This document shows positions 33,603-43,400 of a DNA stretch of 64,000 bases, piece by piece (the stretch's first letter is position 1; every line of letters starts with the position of its first letter). The position numbers and the translations under genes are program-made. Source of the DNA: Nocardia colli (GTDB lineage: Bacteria; Actinomycetota; Actinomycetes; Mycobacteriales; Mycobacteriaceae); the NCBI RefSeq assembly GCF_008704205.1, contig NZ_VXLC01000001.1, positions 806,001 to 870,000 of the forward strand, written 5' to 3'. The notes beneath the pieces were generated by a model that saw nothing but the letters and a program-made list of their open reading frames with translations, searched no databases and was not told the origin of the DNA.

Positions 33603-35027
33603 ATGGAGCCAATCAATGTCGCCGAACGCCTCGGCCGCTGGTCCGCGGGCCGGGGCGCGCTGTACGCGCTGCTGGCGGCGCGACTGCGTCAACTGATCGA
33701 TGACGGCGAATTGCCCGCGGGCACACCGCTGCCGCCGGACCGGGTGCTGGCGAACACGCTCGCGGTGGGACGCAGCACCGTGGTCGCCGCCTATGACCTG
33801 TTGCAATCGGAGGGCAGGATCGTCCGACGCCAGGGCAGCGGGACCCGGGTGGCCGGGAATCCGCTCGCGCGCCCCGCCGAGACCACCAGCGCGCCGGTCT
33901 TTCTCGACCTGCTCGAGCCGCGTCCCGACGTGATTCCGCTGGCCTGTGCCGCGCCGGACACCCCGCCGGCGGAGCTGACCGAGTGCTACGCCCGGATCCT
34001 GCCCGAGCTCGCCGCGACCACCAGCGATATCGGGTACTACCCGACCGGACATCCTCGCTTACGACATGCCATCGCCGAGTACTACCGGAATCGTTGCGTG
34101 CCAACCACTTTCGAACAGATACTGGTCACCACCGGTGGGCAACAGGCGCTTTCACTGCTGGCCCGGTGCTTTCTCCAGCCCGGCGATCGGGTGCTGATGG
34201 AATCGCCCAGTTCCCCACCCGCGCTCGAAGCCTTCCGCGCGGAAGCGGCTGTGGTCGAGGGTCTTTCGCCTGGACTGGCCGGATTCGCCGCAGCCGCGCG
34301 GGAACATCGTCCCGCGCTCGCCTATGTGATTCCCACCTTCCAGAACCCCACCGGCTCGGTGCTCCCGCCGCTGGCCCGCAGGCGATTGGCGGAAAACGCG
34401 GCGACGCAGGGTGTTCCGCTCATCGAGGACGAGGTACTCGCCGAGCTCGGCTTTCCCGGATTCAGCACACCGCCACCGCTGGCGGCGCATTCGGACGCCG
34501 TGCTCACCGTCGGCTCACTGAGCAAGACGGTGTGGGGTGGACTGCGCATCGGCTGGGTGCGGGCCGCGGCGCCGATCATCGCCCGGCTCGCCCGGATCCG
34601 CGCGGTGCACGATCTCGGCGGCGATGTGCCCGCGCAGTTGGCGGCGGCCGAACTGGTGCCGCGCCTGGCCGCCGTCTGCGCGCGGCTCGCGCCGGAACGG
34701 AAGGCCAGGCACGACCACCTGCGCGCGGAACTGGCTCGGCTACTGCCCGATTGGACCGTGCCGGAGGTCGCGGGCGGCCAGACCCTTTGGGTGCGTTTGC
34801 CTTACGGCGACGGCACCTCGTTCGCCCAGGCCGCACTGCGCCACGGTGTCGCGATTCTGCCCGGCAGCGGGCTGGATTCGACCGGCGGCAGCGCGGACCA
34901 CATCCGCGTGCACTTCCTGCATCCGGCCGAGACGCTCACCGAAGCCGCCCGCCGCCTCACCGAGGCATGGCGCACCTATCGTCCGCCGGCGCAGGTAGTT
35001 CCGTCGCCGCCGGCCCTCGCCATCTAG
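33603..35027 (+). CDS. MocR-family regulator (GntR HTH fused to PLP aminotransferase-like domain)
   Basis: Protein of 474 aa. N-terminal winged helix (about 20-80): ALLAARLRQLIDDGELPAGT and LANTLAVGRSTVVAAYDLLQ. From about 110 a fold-type I aminotransferase-like domain follows, with TTGGQQALSLLARCF, ENPTGS-like QNPTGSVLPP and the PLP lysine in VGSLSKTVWGG. MocR regulators sense PLP or amino-acid-like ligands. The start ATG lies in the loop of a TTGGCT/AGCCAA hairpin (33597-33612). The divergent cupin is the likely target. Confidence 0.85.
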   Translation: MEPINVAERLGRWSAGRGALYALLAARLRQLIDDGELPAGTPLPPDRVLANTLAVGRSTVVAAYDLLQSEGRIVRRQGSGTRVAGNPLARPAETTSAPVFLDLLEPRPDVIPLACAAPDTPPAELTECYARILPELAATTSDIGYYPTGHPRLRHAIAEYYRNRCVPTTFEQILVTTGGQQALSLLARCFLQPGDRVLMESPSSPPALEAFRAEAAVVEGLSPGLAGFAAAAREHRPALAYVIPTFQNPTGSVLPPLARRRLAENAATQGVPLIEDEVLAELGFPGFSTPPPLAAHSDAVLTVGSLSKTVWGGLRIGWVRAAAPIIARLARIRAVHDLGGDVPAQLAAAELVPRLAAVCARLAPERKARHDHLRAELARLLPDWTVPEVAGGQTLWVRLPYGDGTSFAQAALRHGVAILPGSGLDSTGGSADHIRVHFLHPAETLTEAARRLTEAWRTYRPPAQVVPSPPALAI

Positions 35028-35033
35028 AACGAG

Positions 35034-36348
<1,315 letters not shown>

Positions 36349-37920
36349 ATGACCAACCGTGTGCAGGCGCTAGACGAGCCGCTCAGGTCTCGGCGTAATC
36401 ACTGGAACAACCAGATCGCCGTGCACGCGCAGATGCGCCCGGACGCGGTGGCGCTGCGGTTCCGGGACGCGGACACCACCTGGTTGCAACTGCACGAACG
36501 CTCGCTGAAGTTCGCCGACGCACTCGCCCGCCGCGGTGTCGGCTTCGGCGACCGGGTGCTGATCCTCGCGCTGAACTACCCCGAATACGTCGAGGCCGTC
36601 TTCGGCATCAACGCGCTGGGCGCCATCGCGGTACCGGTCAACTTCCGGCTCACCCCGCCGGAGGTGGCCTACATCGTCAGCGACAGCGGCGCGAAGGCGA
36701 TCGTCACCGACACCGTGCTGCTGCCGCTGGCCACCGCCGTGCAGGCGCAATCCGCCACGCTAGAAGCATGTTTCGTGATCGGCGGCCCGAGCGCGGACGG
36801 CGTGTTCGGCTTCGACGACGTGCTCGCCGAGGGCGGCGAGCCGCACACCCCGCTCGACATTCCCGAAGACACCCCCGCGCTGATCATGTACACCTCGGGC
36901 ACCACGGGCAGCCCGAAGGGCGCGATCCTGTCCTACGCGAACATGAATTCCCAAGCGCTGACCGTGATCCGGGCCCTGGCGACCGAACAGAGCTCGATCG
37001 GCTTCTGCACCTCGCCGCTGTTCCACATCGCCGGACTCGGCAGTCTCGCACCGTGTTTCCTGCTCGGCGCGAAGACCGTGCTGCATCCGCTCGGCGCGTT
37101 CGATCCCACCGAGTTCCTCGACGCGGTCGAGCGGGAGCAGGCCACCAGCGCGTTCTGCGTGCCCGCGCAGTGGCAGGCCATCTGCGCCGAACCGCGGGTG
37201 AAGGAGCGCAAACTGGCGCTGACCGCGCTCAGCTGGGGCGCCGCGCCCGCCTCCGACACGGTGTTGCAGGCGATGGCCGACTGCTTCCCGAACGCGTTCA
37301 ATGTCGCGGTGTTCGGGCAGACCGAGATGTCGCCGATCACCTGCGTGCTGGAGGGCAAGGACGCGCTGCGCAAGCTCGGCTCGGTCGGCAAGCCCATCCC
37401 GACCATCCAGGCCAGGATCGTCGACGACGAGATGAACGACGTCGCGCCCGGCGAGGTCGGCGAGATCGTCTACCGCGGACCGACGCTCATGCAGGGCTAC
37501 TGGAACAAGCCCGAGGCGACGGCGGAGGCGTTCGCCGGCGGCTGGTTCCACTCCGGCGACCTGGTCAGCCAGGACGAGGAGGGCTTCATCTGGGTGGTGG
37601 ACCGGAAGAAGGACATGATCATCTCCGGCGGGGAGAACATCTACTGCGCCGAGGTGGAGAACGTGCTGTTCGCGCACCCGAAGATCCGCGAGGCCGCGGT
37701 GATCGGGCGCGCGCACGAGAAGTGGGGCGAGGTGCCGGTGGCCGTGGTCGCGCTCAACACCGCCGAGGACGAGCTGACGCTGGAGGAGCTGACCGCGTTC
37801 CTCGACGCGAACCTGGCCCGCTACAAGCATCCGAAGGATCTGGTGCTGGTCGCGGAGCTGCCGCGCAATGCCAGCGGCAAGGTGGTCAAAGTTCAACTGC
37901 GCAAAGATTATTCATCCTGA
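36349..37920 (+). CDS. Fatty-acid/aryl acyl-CoA synthetase (FadD-type)
   Basis: Protein of 523 aa from ATG 36349 after GAGAGGAG. ANL-superfamily motifs are complete: MYTSGTTGSPKGAI (about 178), FGQTEMSP, YRGPTLMQGYW, HSGDLV, VVDRKKDMIISGGEN and the C-terminal catalytic Lys in NASGKVVKVQL. It should activate a carboxylic acid to its CoA thioester via an acyl-adenylate. It resembles the FadD13/medium-long chain group, but chain length cannot be told. An isochorismatase-like gene follows 28 bp downstream. Confidence 0.9.
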   Translation: MTNRVQALDEPLRSRRNHWNNQIAVHAQMRPDAVALRFRDADTTWLQLHERSLKFADALARRGVGFGDRVLILALNYPEYVEAVFGINALGAIAVPVNFRLTPPEVAYIVSDSGAKAIVTDTVLLPLATAVQAQSATLEACFVIGGPSADGVFGFDDVLAEGGEPHTPLDIPEDTPALIMYTSGTTGSPKGAILSYANMNSQALTVIRALATEQSSIGFCTSPLFHIAGLGSLAPCFLLGAKTVLHPLGAFDPTEFLDAVEREQATSAFCVPAQWQAICAEPRVKERKLALTALSWGAAPASDTVLQAMADCFPNAFNVAVFGQTEMSPITCVLEGKDALRKLGSVGKPIPTIQARIVDDEMNDVAPGEVGEIVYRGPTLMQGYWNKPEATAEAFAGGWFHSGDLVSQDEEGFIWVVDRKKDMIISGGENIYCAEVENVLFAHPKIREAAVIGRAHEKWGEVPVAVVALNTAEDELTLEELTAFLDANLARYKHPKDLVLVAELPRNASGKVVKVQLRKDYSS

Positions 37921-37948
37921 GCGCGGCGGGCTGACGTAGGGTCGGGGG

Positions 37949-38554
37949 ATGGCGATCCCCCGTATCCGCGCGGCCGTACTCGCACTGCACTGGCAGGTGA
38001 ACGTGATCAAGCCCGAAGGCTTTTTCGGGCCCATGCTCGCCGAGCCGGTCGCGGCCAGTGGCGTCGTCGCGCGTGCGGTCGATTTCCACAAAGCCGCCGC
38101 TGCGCAAGGATTTCCGGTGGTCTTCACCCGATTCACCATCCCGGTCGGCGAGGGCGAGCTGGTGCGCAACACCGGTTTCATGCGGTCGGTGGGCGCGGCG
38201 CAGACCGAGTTCCGGCCGGATTCGGCAGGCGCCCAGCTCATTCCGGAGATGGACGGACTGGCGAGCGAGGTGTTCGACAACCAGAAGCTGTCCGGGCTGG
38301 CGGGTAACGCACTGGCACAGTGGTTCACCGAGCAGAACATCGACACACTGTTCGTCACGGGCGTGGCGACCAACCTGACCGTCGAGCAGACCGCAAGACA
38401 CGCGACCGATCTGGGTTTCACCGTGCATCCGGTGGCCGACTGCGTCGCCGCGGCGAGCACCGAGGCGCACGCGGCGGCACTGGCGAATCTCGAACTCGTC
38501 AGCGCCGGTTCGCTGACCGCCGCGCAGGCGCTCGAGCTGCTGGTCCGCCGCTGA
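37949..38554 (+). CDS. Isochorismatase-like protein lacking the catalytic Cys and Asp
   Basis: Protein of 201 aa with the isochorismatase/cysteine-hydrolase fold: VFTRFTIPVGEGELVRN, an EVFDNQKLSGLAGN block with the lysine (Lys113) and LFVTGVATNLTVEQTARHA. The usual Asp-Lys-Cys triad is incomplete: His14 occupies the region of the N-terminal Asp (LALHWQVN), and Thr144 stands where the nucleophile Cys normally follows GVATxx. Lys is kept. It may therefore be a non-hydrolytic ligand binder or an oxygenase-like variant. It is 28 bp downstream of the acyl-CoA synthetase and probably in its operon. Confidence 0.75.
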   Translation: MAIPRIRAAVLALHWQVNVIKPEGFFGPMLAEPVAASGVVARAVDFHKAAAAQGFPVVFTRFTIPVGEGELVRNTGFMRSVGAAQTEFRPDSAGAQLIPEMDGLASEVFDNQKLSGLAGNALAQWFTEQNIDTLFVTGVATNLTVEQTARHATDLGFTVHPVADCVAAASTEAHAAALANLELVSAGSLTAAQALELLVRR

Positions 38555-38610
38555 TCTTGATCCGGGCGCGTGGCGGCGTGCTTGAATGGGTATCGGCAAC
38601 ATGACAGCTA

Positions 38611-38648
38611 CGGCCGAATCGTGCTGCACGTGCACCGATTCGGCCGCT
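38611..38648 (+). terminator. Hairpin terminator after the isochorismatase-like gene
   Basis: CGGCCGAATCG / CGATTCGGCCG is a perfect 11-bp stem with a 14-nt loop that can itself pair (TGCACGTGCA). It lies 57 bp after the stop at 38554 and 27 bp before the lipoprotein start. Confidence 0.6.
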
Positions 38649-38674
38649 TCGCCTAGAGATCAGGAGCCAACTCG

Positions 38675-39130
38675 GTGAAATTCCTCCACCTGACGGCAGC
38701 CGCCGCGACCGCCCTCGCGGTAGTGGCCGGCACGGCCGGCTGCGGCGGCGACAACGAGACGGACCACTCGGCCCACGCCATGTCGACCGTCCAGCAGGCC
38801 CCCACCGCCGCCGTCAACCCCACGTCGGCCACCTCTCCCGGCCGCGCCACGTCCCCGGCGATCGCCACCTCACCGGCCGCCGTCGCCGACGTCGACTGCG
38901 GCCCGGTCACCGACGCGGGCGGCGGCACCCGCACCGTCATCGCCGTCGGCACCCCGGCAGGCCGGGTCGGCTGCACGGAAGCGATCAACGTCGCCACGAA
39001 ATACGCGACCACGGTGAGCAATACCGACGCCCAGACCATCGAAGGCTGGCAGTGCAACGCCCAGCCCGACCCCGCCACCCCGTCCAAGTGCACCAAGGAC
39101 GGCTTGATCATCGGACTGCGGGCCAGCTGA
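38675..39130 (+). CDS. Small putative lipoprotein
   Basis: Protein of 151 aa with GTG start. A lysine, a hydrophobic Ala/Leu/Val stretch and the lipobox-like TAGC put the lipidated cysteine at position 23. A Ser/Thr/Pro/Ala-rich linker (about 40-70) follows, then a compact C-terminal domain of about 75 residues with four cysteines (DCGPV, GCTEAIN, GWQCNAQ, SKCTKD) that could form two disulfides outside the cell. No family could be named. It has its own start after the hairpin at 38611 and converges with the metallo-hydrolase gene. Confidence 0.75.
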   Translation: MKFLHLTAAAATALAVVAGTAGCGGDNETDHSAHAMSTVQQAPTAAVNPTSATSPGRATSPAIATSPAAVADVDCGPVTDAGGGTRTVIAVGTPAGRVGCTEAINVATKYATTVSNTDAQTIEGWQCNAQPDPATPSKCTKDGLIIGLRAS

Positions 39131-39132
39131 CC

Positions 39133-40104
39133 TCAGCTCGCCCGAACCGCGCGGGCCAGGACCGCGTCGTAATCGTGGCTGGCGATGACCTCGATATCGG
39201 CCGGAAGGGCGTGCAGGCGCTGGATGGTGCGGAACGCGGCGTCGCGGTCGGCGTCGAAGAGATTGCCGGGCATCGGAGCCTTCTCGCGGATCAGCTCGAC
39301 CTGCAAGGTGTTCCAGACGGCGTCGCCGGCCAGCAGCACCCGGGTGCCGTCGTCCACCGCGAGGAGCACGCCGATGCTGCCGGGGGTGTGGCCCGCCAGA
39401 TCGACCAGCACGACGGCGCCGTCGCCGAACACGTCGTGGCTGCGCGGGAAGGTCAGCACGGGTGGGCCGTCGAGCTCGACCGGCGCGATGGACTGGCCGC
39501 GCAACGGTTCCCGGATGACGCCGATCGGCGCGGTATCGCCGTGCATGGCCCAGGCATATTCGACCGCAGGGACGCGGAGTTCGATCGAATCCGGCAGCTC
39601 GAGCAGGCCGGCGACGTGGTCCCAGTGCAGGTGGGTGGCGAGGGTGAAATCGATATCGGAGGCCGCGAGGTCGCGGGCCGCGAGCGCGTTGCTCAACCCG
39701 AGCACCGGCTTGTCCGGCGACACCAGCTTGCCGACCGGGAAGGGATGCCCCGGCAATACCCGCGTGTGCACGTCGGCGCAGATGGCTGGATCGATGAGGA
39801 ACCGCGCCTGCGGATGCTCGACCAGAAACGCGCCCATCGACATCGGCAACTCGCGCAAGCTGCGCACACCCTCGGCGACGATGATGGCCGGCGCGGCCAT
39901 CGTGGCCTGCGGCAGCGCGATCAGCCGGACCGTCGCGGTGGCCTTCGGCGCGGGCGCGGACACCAGACCGGCGAGAAACGCCTGGTCGGGTCGGCGCGGC
40001 CGGAGTAGCCGGCCCGGGGTGGCGGCCAGTGCGGCGCAACACCGCACCAGCGTGCCGAGGGTTCCGGGGCGTCCATCGGCAAGGCGTGCGGAGTTATCGC
40101 TCAC
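39133..40104 (-). CDS. MBL-fold metallo-hydrolase
   Basis: Protein of 323 aa. Zinc motifs are THLHWDH (about 175), LAGHTPGSIG (about 233) with its His, LLAGDAVW with the bridging Asp, and IASHDYD near the end. This is the metallo-beta-lactamase fold of lactonases and other hydrolases. An N-terminal extension of about 60 residues is Arg/Ala-rich. GTG start. Convergent with the lipoprotein; divergent from the ACP-PKS operon. An N-acyl-lactonase-like role is possible but not shown. Confidence 0.8.
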   Translation of the reverse strand: MSDNSARLADGRPGTLGTLVRCCAALAATPGRLLRPRRPDQAFLAGLVSAPAPKATATVRLIALPQATMAAPAIIVAEGVRSLRELPMSMGAFLVEHPQARFLIDPAICADVHTRVLPGHPFPVGKLVSPDKPVLGLSNALAARDLAASDIDFTLATHLHWDHVAGLLELPDSIELRVPAVEYAWAMHGDTAPIGVIREPLRGQSIAPVELDGPPVLTFPRSHDVFGDGAVVLVDLAGHTPGSIGVLLAVDDGTRVLLAGDAVWNTLQVELIREKAPMPGNLFDADRDAAFRTIQRLHALPADIEVIASHDYDAVLARAVRAS

Positions 40105-40178
40105 CTCGCCACGGTAAGCGATCGGCCACGTCGGTGCAGGCCACGCAAAAGACTCTTCTCCATAGTGCGATATCTCGG

Positions 40179-40184
40179 CATAAT
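40179..40184 (+). promoter_or_regulatory. -10 box candidate for the ACP-PKS-FAAL operon
   Basis: CATAAT matches the TATAAT consensus at 5 of 6 positions, 61 nt before the ACP start at 40245, in an otherwise GC-rich region. The -35 region (TTCTCC around 40156) is weak, which may mean activator dependence. Confidence 0.4.
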
Positions 40185-40244
40185 CGCGGGTGGTACCTGG
40201 GCGGTAGAGACGAGCCGCCGATTCGGGGGTAGTCGCGTCTCGGG

Positions 40245-40499
40245 ATGGATCGGAGCTCGATGGTGCGCAGTCGTGCGGCGCTCACGACCACGGCGGTGAC
40301 GGCCGTGGCCGAGCTGCTCGGGGTCGACGCGGCCGCCGTCTGCACCGACGCGCCGTTCGCCGATCTGGGCCTGAGCTCCACCCAGCTGGCCCGGCTGACC
40401 GCGCGGCTCGAGGATGCCATGGGGTTCGAGGTCTCGCTGACCGCGATGTACGACTACCCCGACATAGACCAATTGGTCGAGTATCTCGCGATGCGATGA
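40245..40499 (+). CDS. Stand-alone acyl carrier protein
   Basis: Protein of 84 aa, PKS-type carrier domain. The phosphopantetheine site is FADLGLSSTQLARL with Ser45 in the place of the serine of DSL. The rest (LEDAMGFEVSLTAMYDYPDI then LVEYLA) fits a four-helix carrier. Its stop overlaps the PKS start as ATGA, so the ratio of the two proteins is coupled. The start may be ATG 40245 or ATG 40260 (with GGAG before it). The PKS has no ACP domain of its own, so this protein must serve it in trans. Confidence 0.85.
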   Translation: MDRSSMVRSRAALTTTAVTAVAELLGVDAAAVCTDAPFADLGLSSTQLARLTARLEDAMGFEVSLTAMYDYPDIDQLVEYLAMR

Positions 40500-43400
40500 C
40501 CGGGGTATCCATCGTCGGGATCGGCTGCCGGGTGCCGGGAGCCGACGGCGGCGACGAATTCTGGCGGATGCTGCTCGCCGGACGCGACGCCACCCGGCCG
40601 CCGCCGGCCGGGCGACCCGGCACCCGGCGCGGCGGATATCTGGATGGCATCGACGCGTTCGACAACGAGTGGTTCGCCCTCGCCGAGCGGGAGACCGCGC
40701 TGATGGATCCGCAGCAGCGGCTGGCCATGGAGGTCGCGGTCGAGGCGCTCGACGACGCCGGGATCGGTTACCGCACCAGGGGTTCCGGTGCGGCGGTGGT
40801 GTTCGGCGCGTGCGGCTACGACCACGGCGTCACCGTGCTCGGCCGGGACGGATTCGACGCGCCCCACGCCGTCACCGGCTCCGCGCTCGGCATCATCGCG
40901 AATCGCCTGTCCTACGTGCTGGATCTGCGCGGGCCGAGCCTGGTGCTGGACAGCGCGTGCTCGTCCTCGCTGGCTGCCGTCGACCTGGCGGTACGGCTGG
41001 TCGCCGACGGTACGGCGCCGTTCGCGATCGCCGGCGGGGTCAATCTCCTGCTGCTGCCGCACACCTCGAACTATTTGGCGGACGGCGGTTTCCTGGCCGC
41101 CGACGGACGCGCGAAACCGTTCGACGCGACCGCTGACGGGTACCCGCGGGCGGACGGCTGTGCGGTGGTGATCCTGCAACGCACCGAAGACGCGGTGCGC
41201 GAGGGCAATCGGGTGTACGCGGAGATCGCCGGGACGTCGGTCGGTTCGGACGGGCGCTCCAACGGGCTGCGTGCGCCGAACGGCCGGGCGCAGCAGGAGA
41301 CGGTGCGCGCCGCCTGGTCCCGCGCCGGGCTCGATCCGCGCAGCGCCGGGTACTTCGAATGTCACGGCACCGGAACGGCATTGGGTGACGCGGTGGAGGT
41401 CGCGGCGCTGGCCGCCGTTGTCGCACCGGACACTTCGGCGCGCACGGAGCCGATCTGGATCGGCTCGGTCAAGTCCGCCATCGGGCACCCGGAAGCAGCC
41501 GCGGGTGTCATCGGGTTGATCAAGGCGGCGTTGTCCGTCCACCACGGCGTCATCGCGCCGATGAACGGATTCGGCACGGAGAACCCGCTGTTGAAGCTGG
41601 CCGAGCGTGGACTGCGAGTGCCGACCGCGGCGGTCGACTGGAGCACCGTCCCGCTCGGTGAACGTCGCGCGGGGGTCAGCTCTTTCGGCTTCGGCGGGAC
41701 CAACGCGCACGCGGTGCTGCGCGGAGTCGAACTGCCGCGGGCAGTCCGCGGGGACGGACCGCCGGTGCTGATCCCGGTCACCGGCCGCGATATTGCGGAG
41801 CTGAGTGCCGAGGCAGGCCGGTTCGCCGACCGAATCGAGGTCGGTGCCGGATCGCTGCGCGAATTCGCCTCCGCCGCCGCGAGATTACTGCCGCAGCGGA
41901 CTCGCGCCTGCGTGCTGGTGCGCGACCGCGGCGACGCGATGAAGCAGCTCCGTGCTGTCGCACAAGGCGATTCGAGCGCGGCGGTGATCGGCCCGTCGGC
42001 GACCCGGCGTCGGGGTGGGGTGCTGTTCCTGTTCGCCGGGCAGGGTGGACAACATCTCGCGATGGGACGCGCGCTCGCGGCGCGGCACAGCGTGTTCGCC
42101 GCTGCGCTGGCCAAGGTCGCCGACGCCATTGTCGCGGCGGACGGCCCGCGGGTCTGGACGCCGCGACACGGCTTCGCGCTGACCCCAGCGGGCAACGGAA
42201 ATGGTTCGCGCGCGCTCGCACTCGTGCCACCGGCGATCTTCGCGTTCCAGGTGGCGCTGGCGGAATTGCTGGCGGTGTGGGGTATTCGGCCGGACGCGGT
42301 GGTGGGACACGGGCTCGGTGAGATCGCCGCGGCCGCGGTCGGTGGCGCGCTGTCGCTGGCCGACGCGGCGCTGATCGTGGTGCGGCGCAGCCGGATCGTG
42401 GCCGCACCGGCCGATCGAACGGCGATGGCATTGCTCGCCGCGGCGCCCTCGGAGGCGGCAAAGCTGGTGGAGCCGATGCGGGCGCAGGTCGGCATCGCGG
42501 CGGTCAATGGTCCACGGTCGGTAGTGGTTTCCGGTATCCCGCGCTACGTCGATACGCTCGTCCGGCGGGCCAAGCGTCGCGATATGCCCGCGCTGCGGAT
42601 CACGGACGACTCGGCCGCCTACAGTCCGCCGGTCAGCACGGTGCCGCCCGAATTCGGCGAAGCACTGGCGGATCTGACCCCGATGGCACCGCACACTCCG
42701 CTGTACTCCACCGCACGCCGCGCCGAACTGATCACCACGGCAGCGATGGACGGCACTTATTGGACCGAGAATGCTTCGGGGACAGTCGAACTCGCGGACG
42801 CACTGGAGCGCGCGGCCGCGGACGGACACACGACCGTGCTGGAGATTTCGCCGCATCCAGTGCTGATCCCGGTGGTCGGTGAGTATCCCGAGTTCCGCGA
42901 CGCGACGCATCCGGTGGCGACGCGCGACGACGAGGCGGGCGCGTTTCTCACCTGCCTGGCCCAGCTCCATCTCGAGGGCCGACCGGTCGATTGGTCCGCA
43001 CAGGGACCGTTCAGCACCCCACCACGGCGCACGTGGCGCAAGCGCACGTTCCCGCTGATCACGCCTCAGGCAGCGCCGGATACCGACGAAACCGTCTTTC
43101 CCCCTGACGATCTCACCGATCACGTGATCAACGGCGAACCGATCGTGCCCACCGCGTTCTGGCTGCGCCGGCTGTTGCATCTGGCGCACGCCACGGTGCT
43201 CACCGATGTCCTGGTGCACGAACGGACCGCGCTCTCGGCCTTGCCGGAAGTCACCTATCGCGGGGACGGCGACGGAAGCGTACGGGCGGAGGTCACGCAG
43301 GCCACAGCGCTGGCATCGGCCCGGCCCGCCGGTGACCCCACACCCGCGGATATCGTCGCATGGATGCGGGTGGTGGATGCCAACCGGGCCGGGCGGCACC

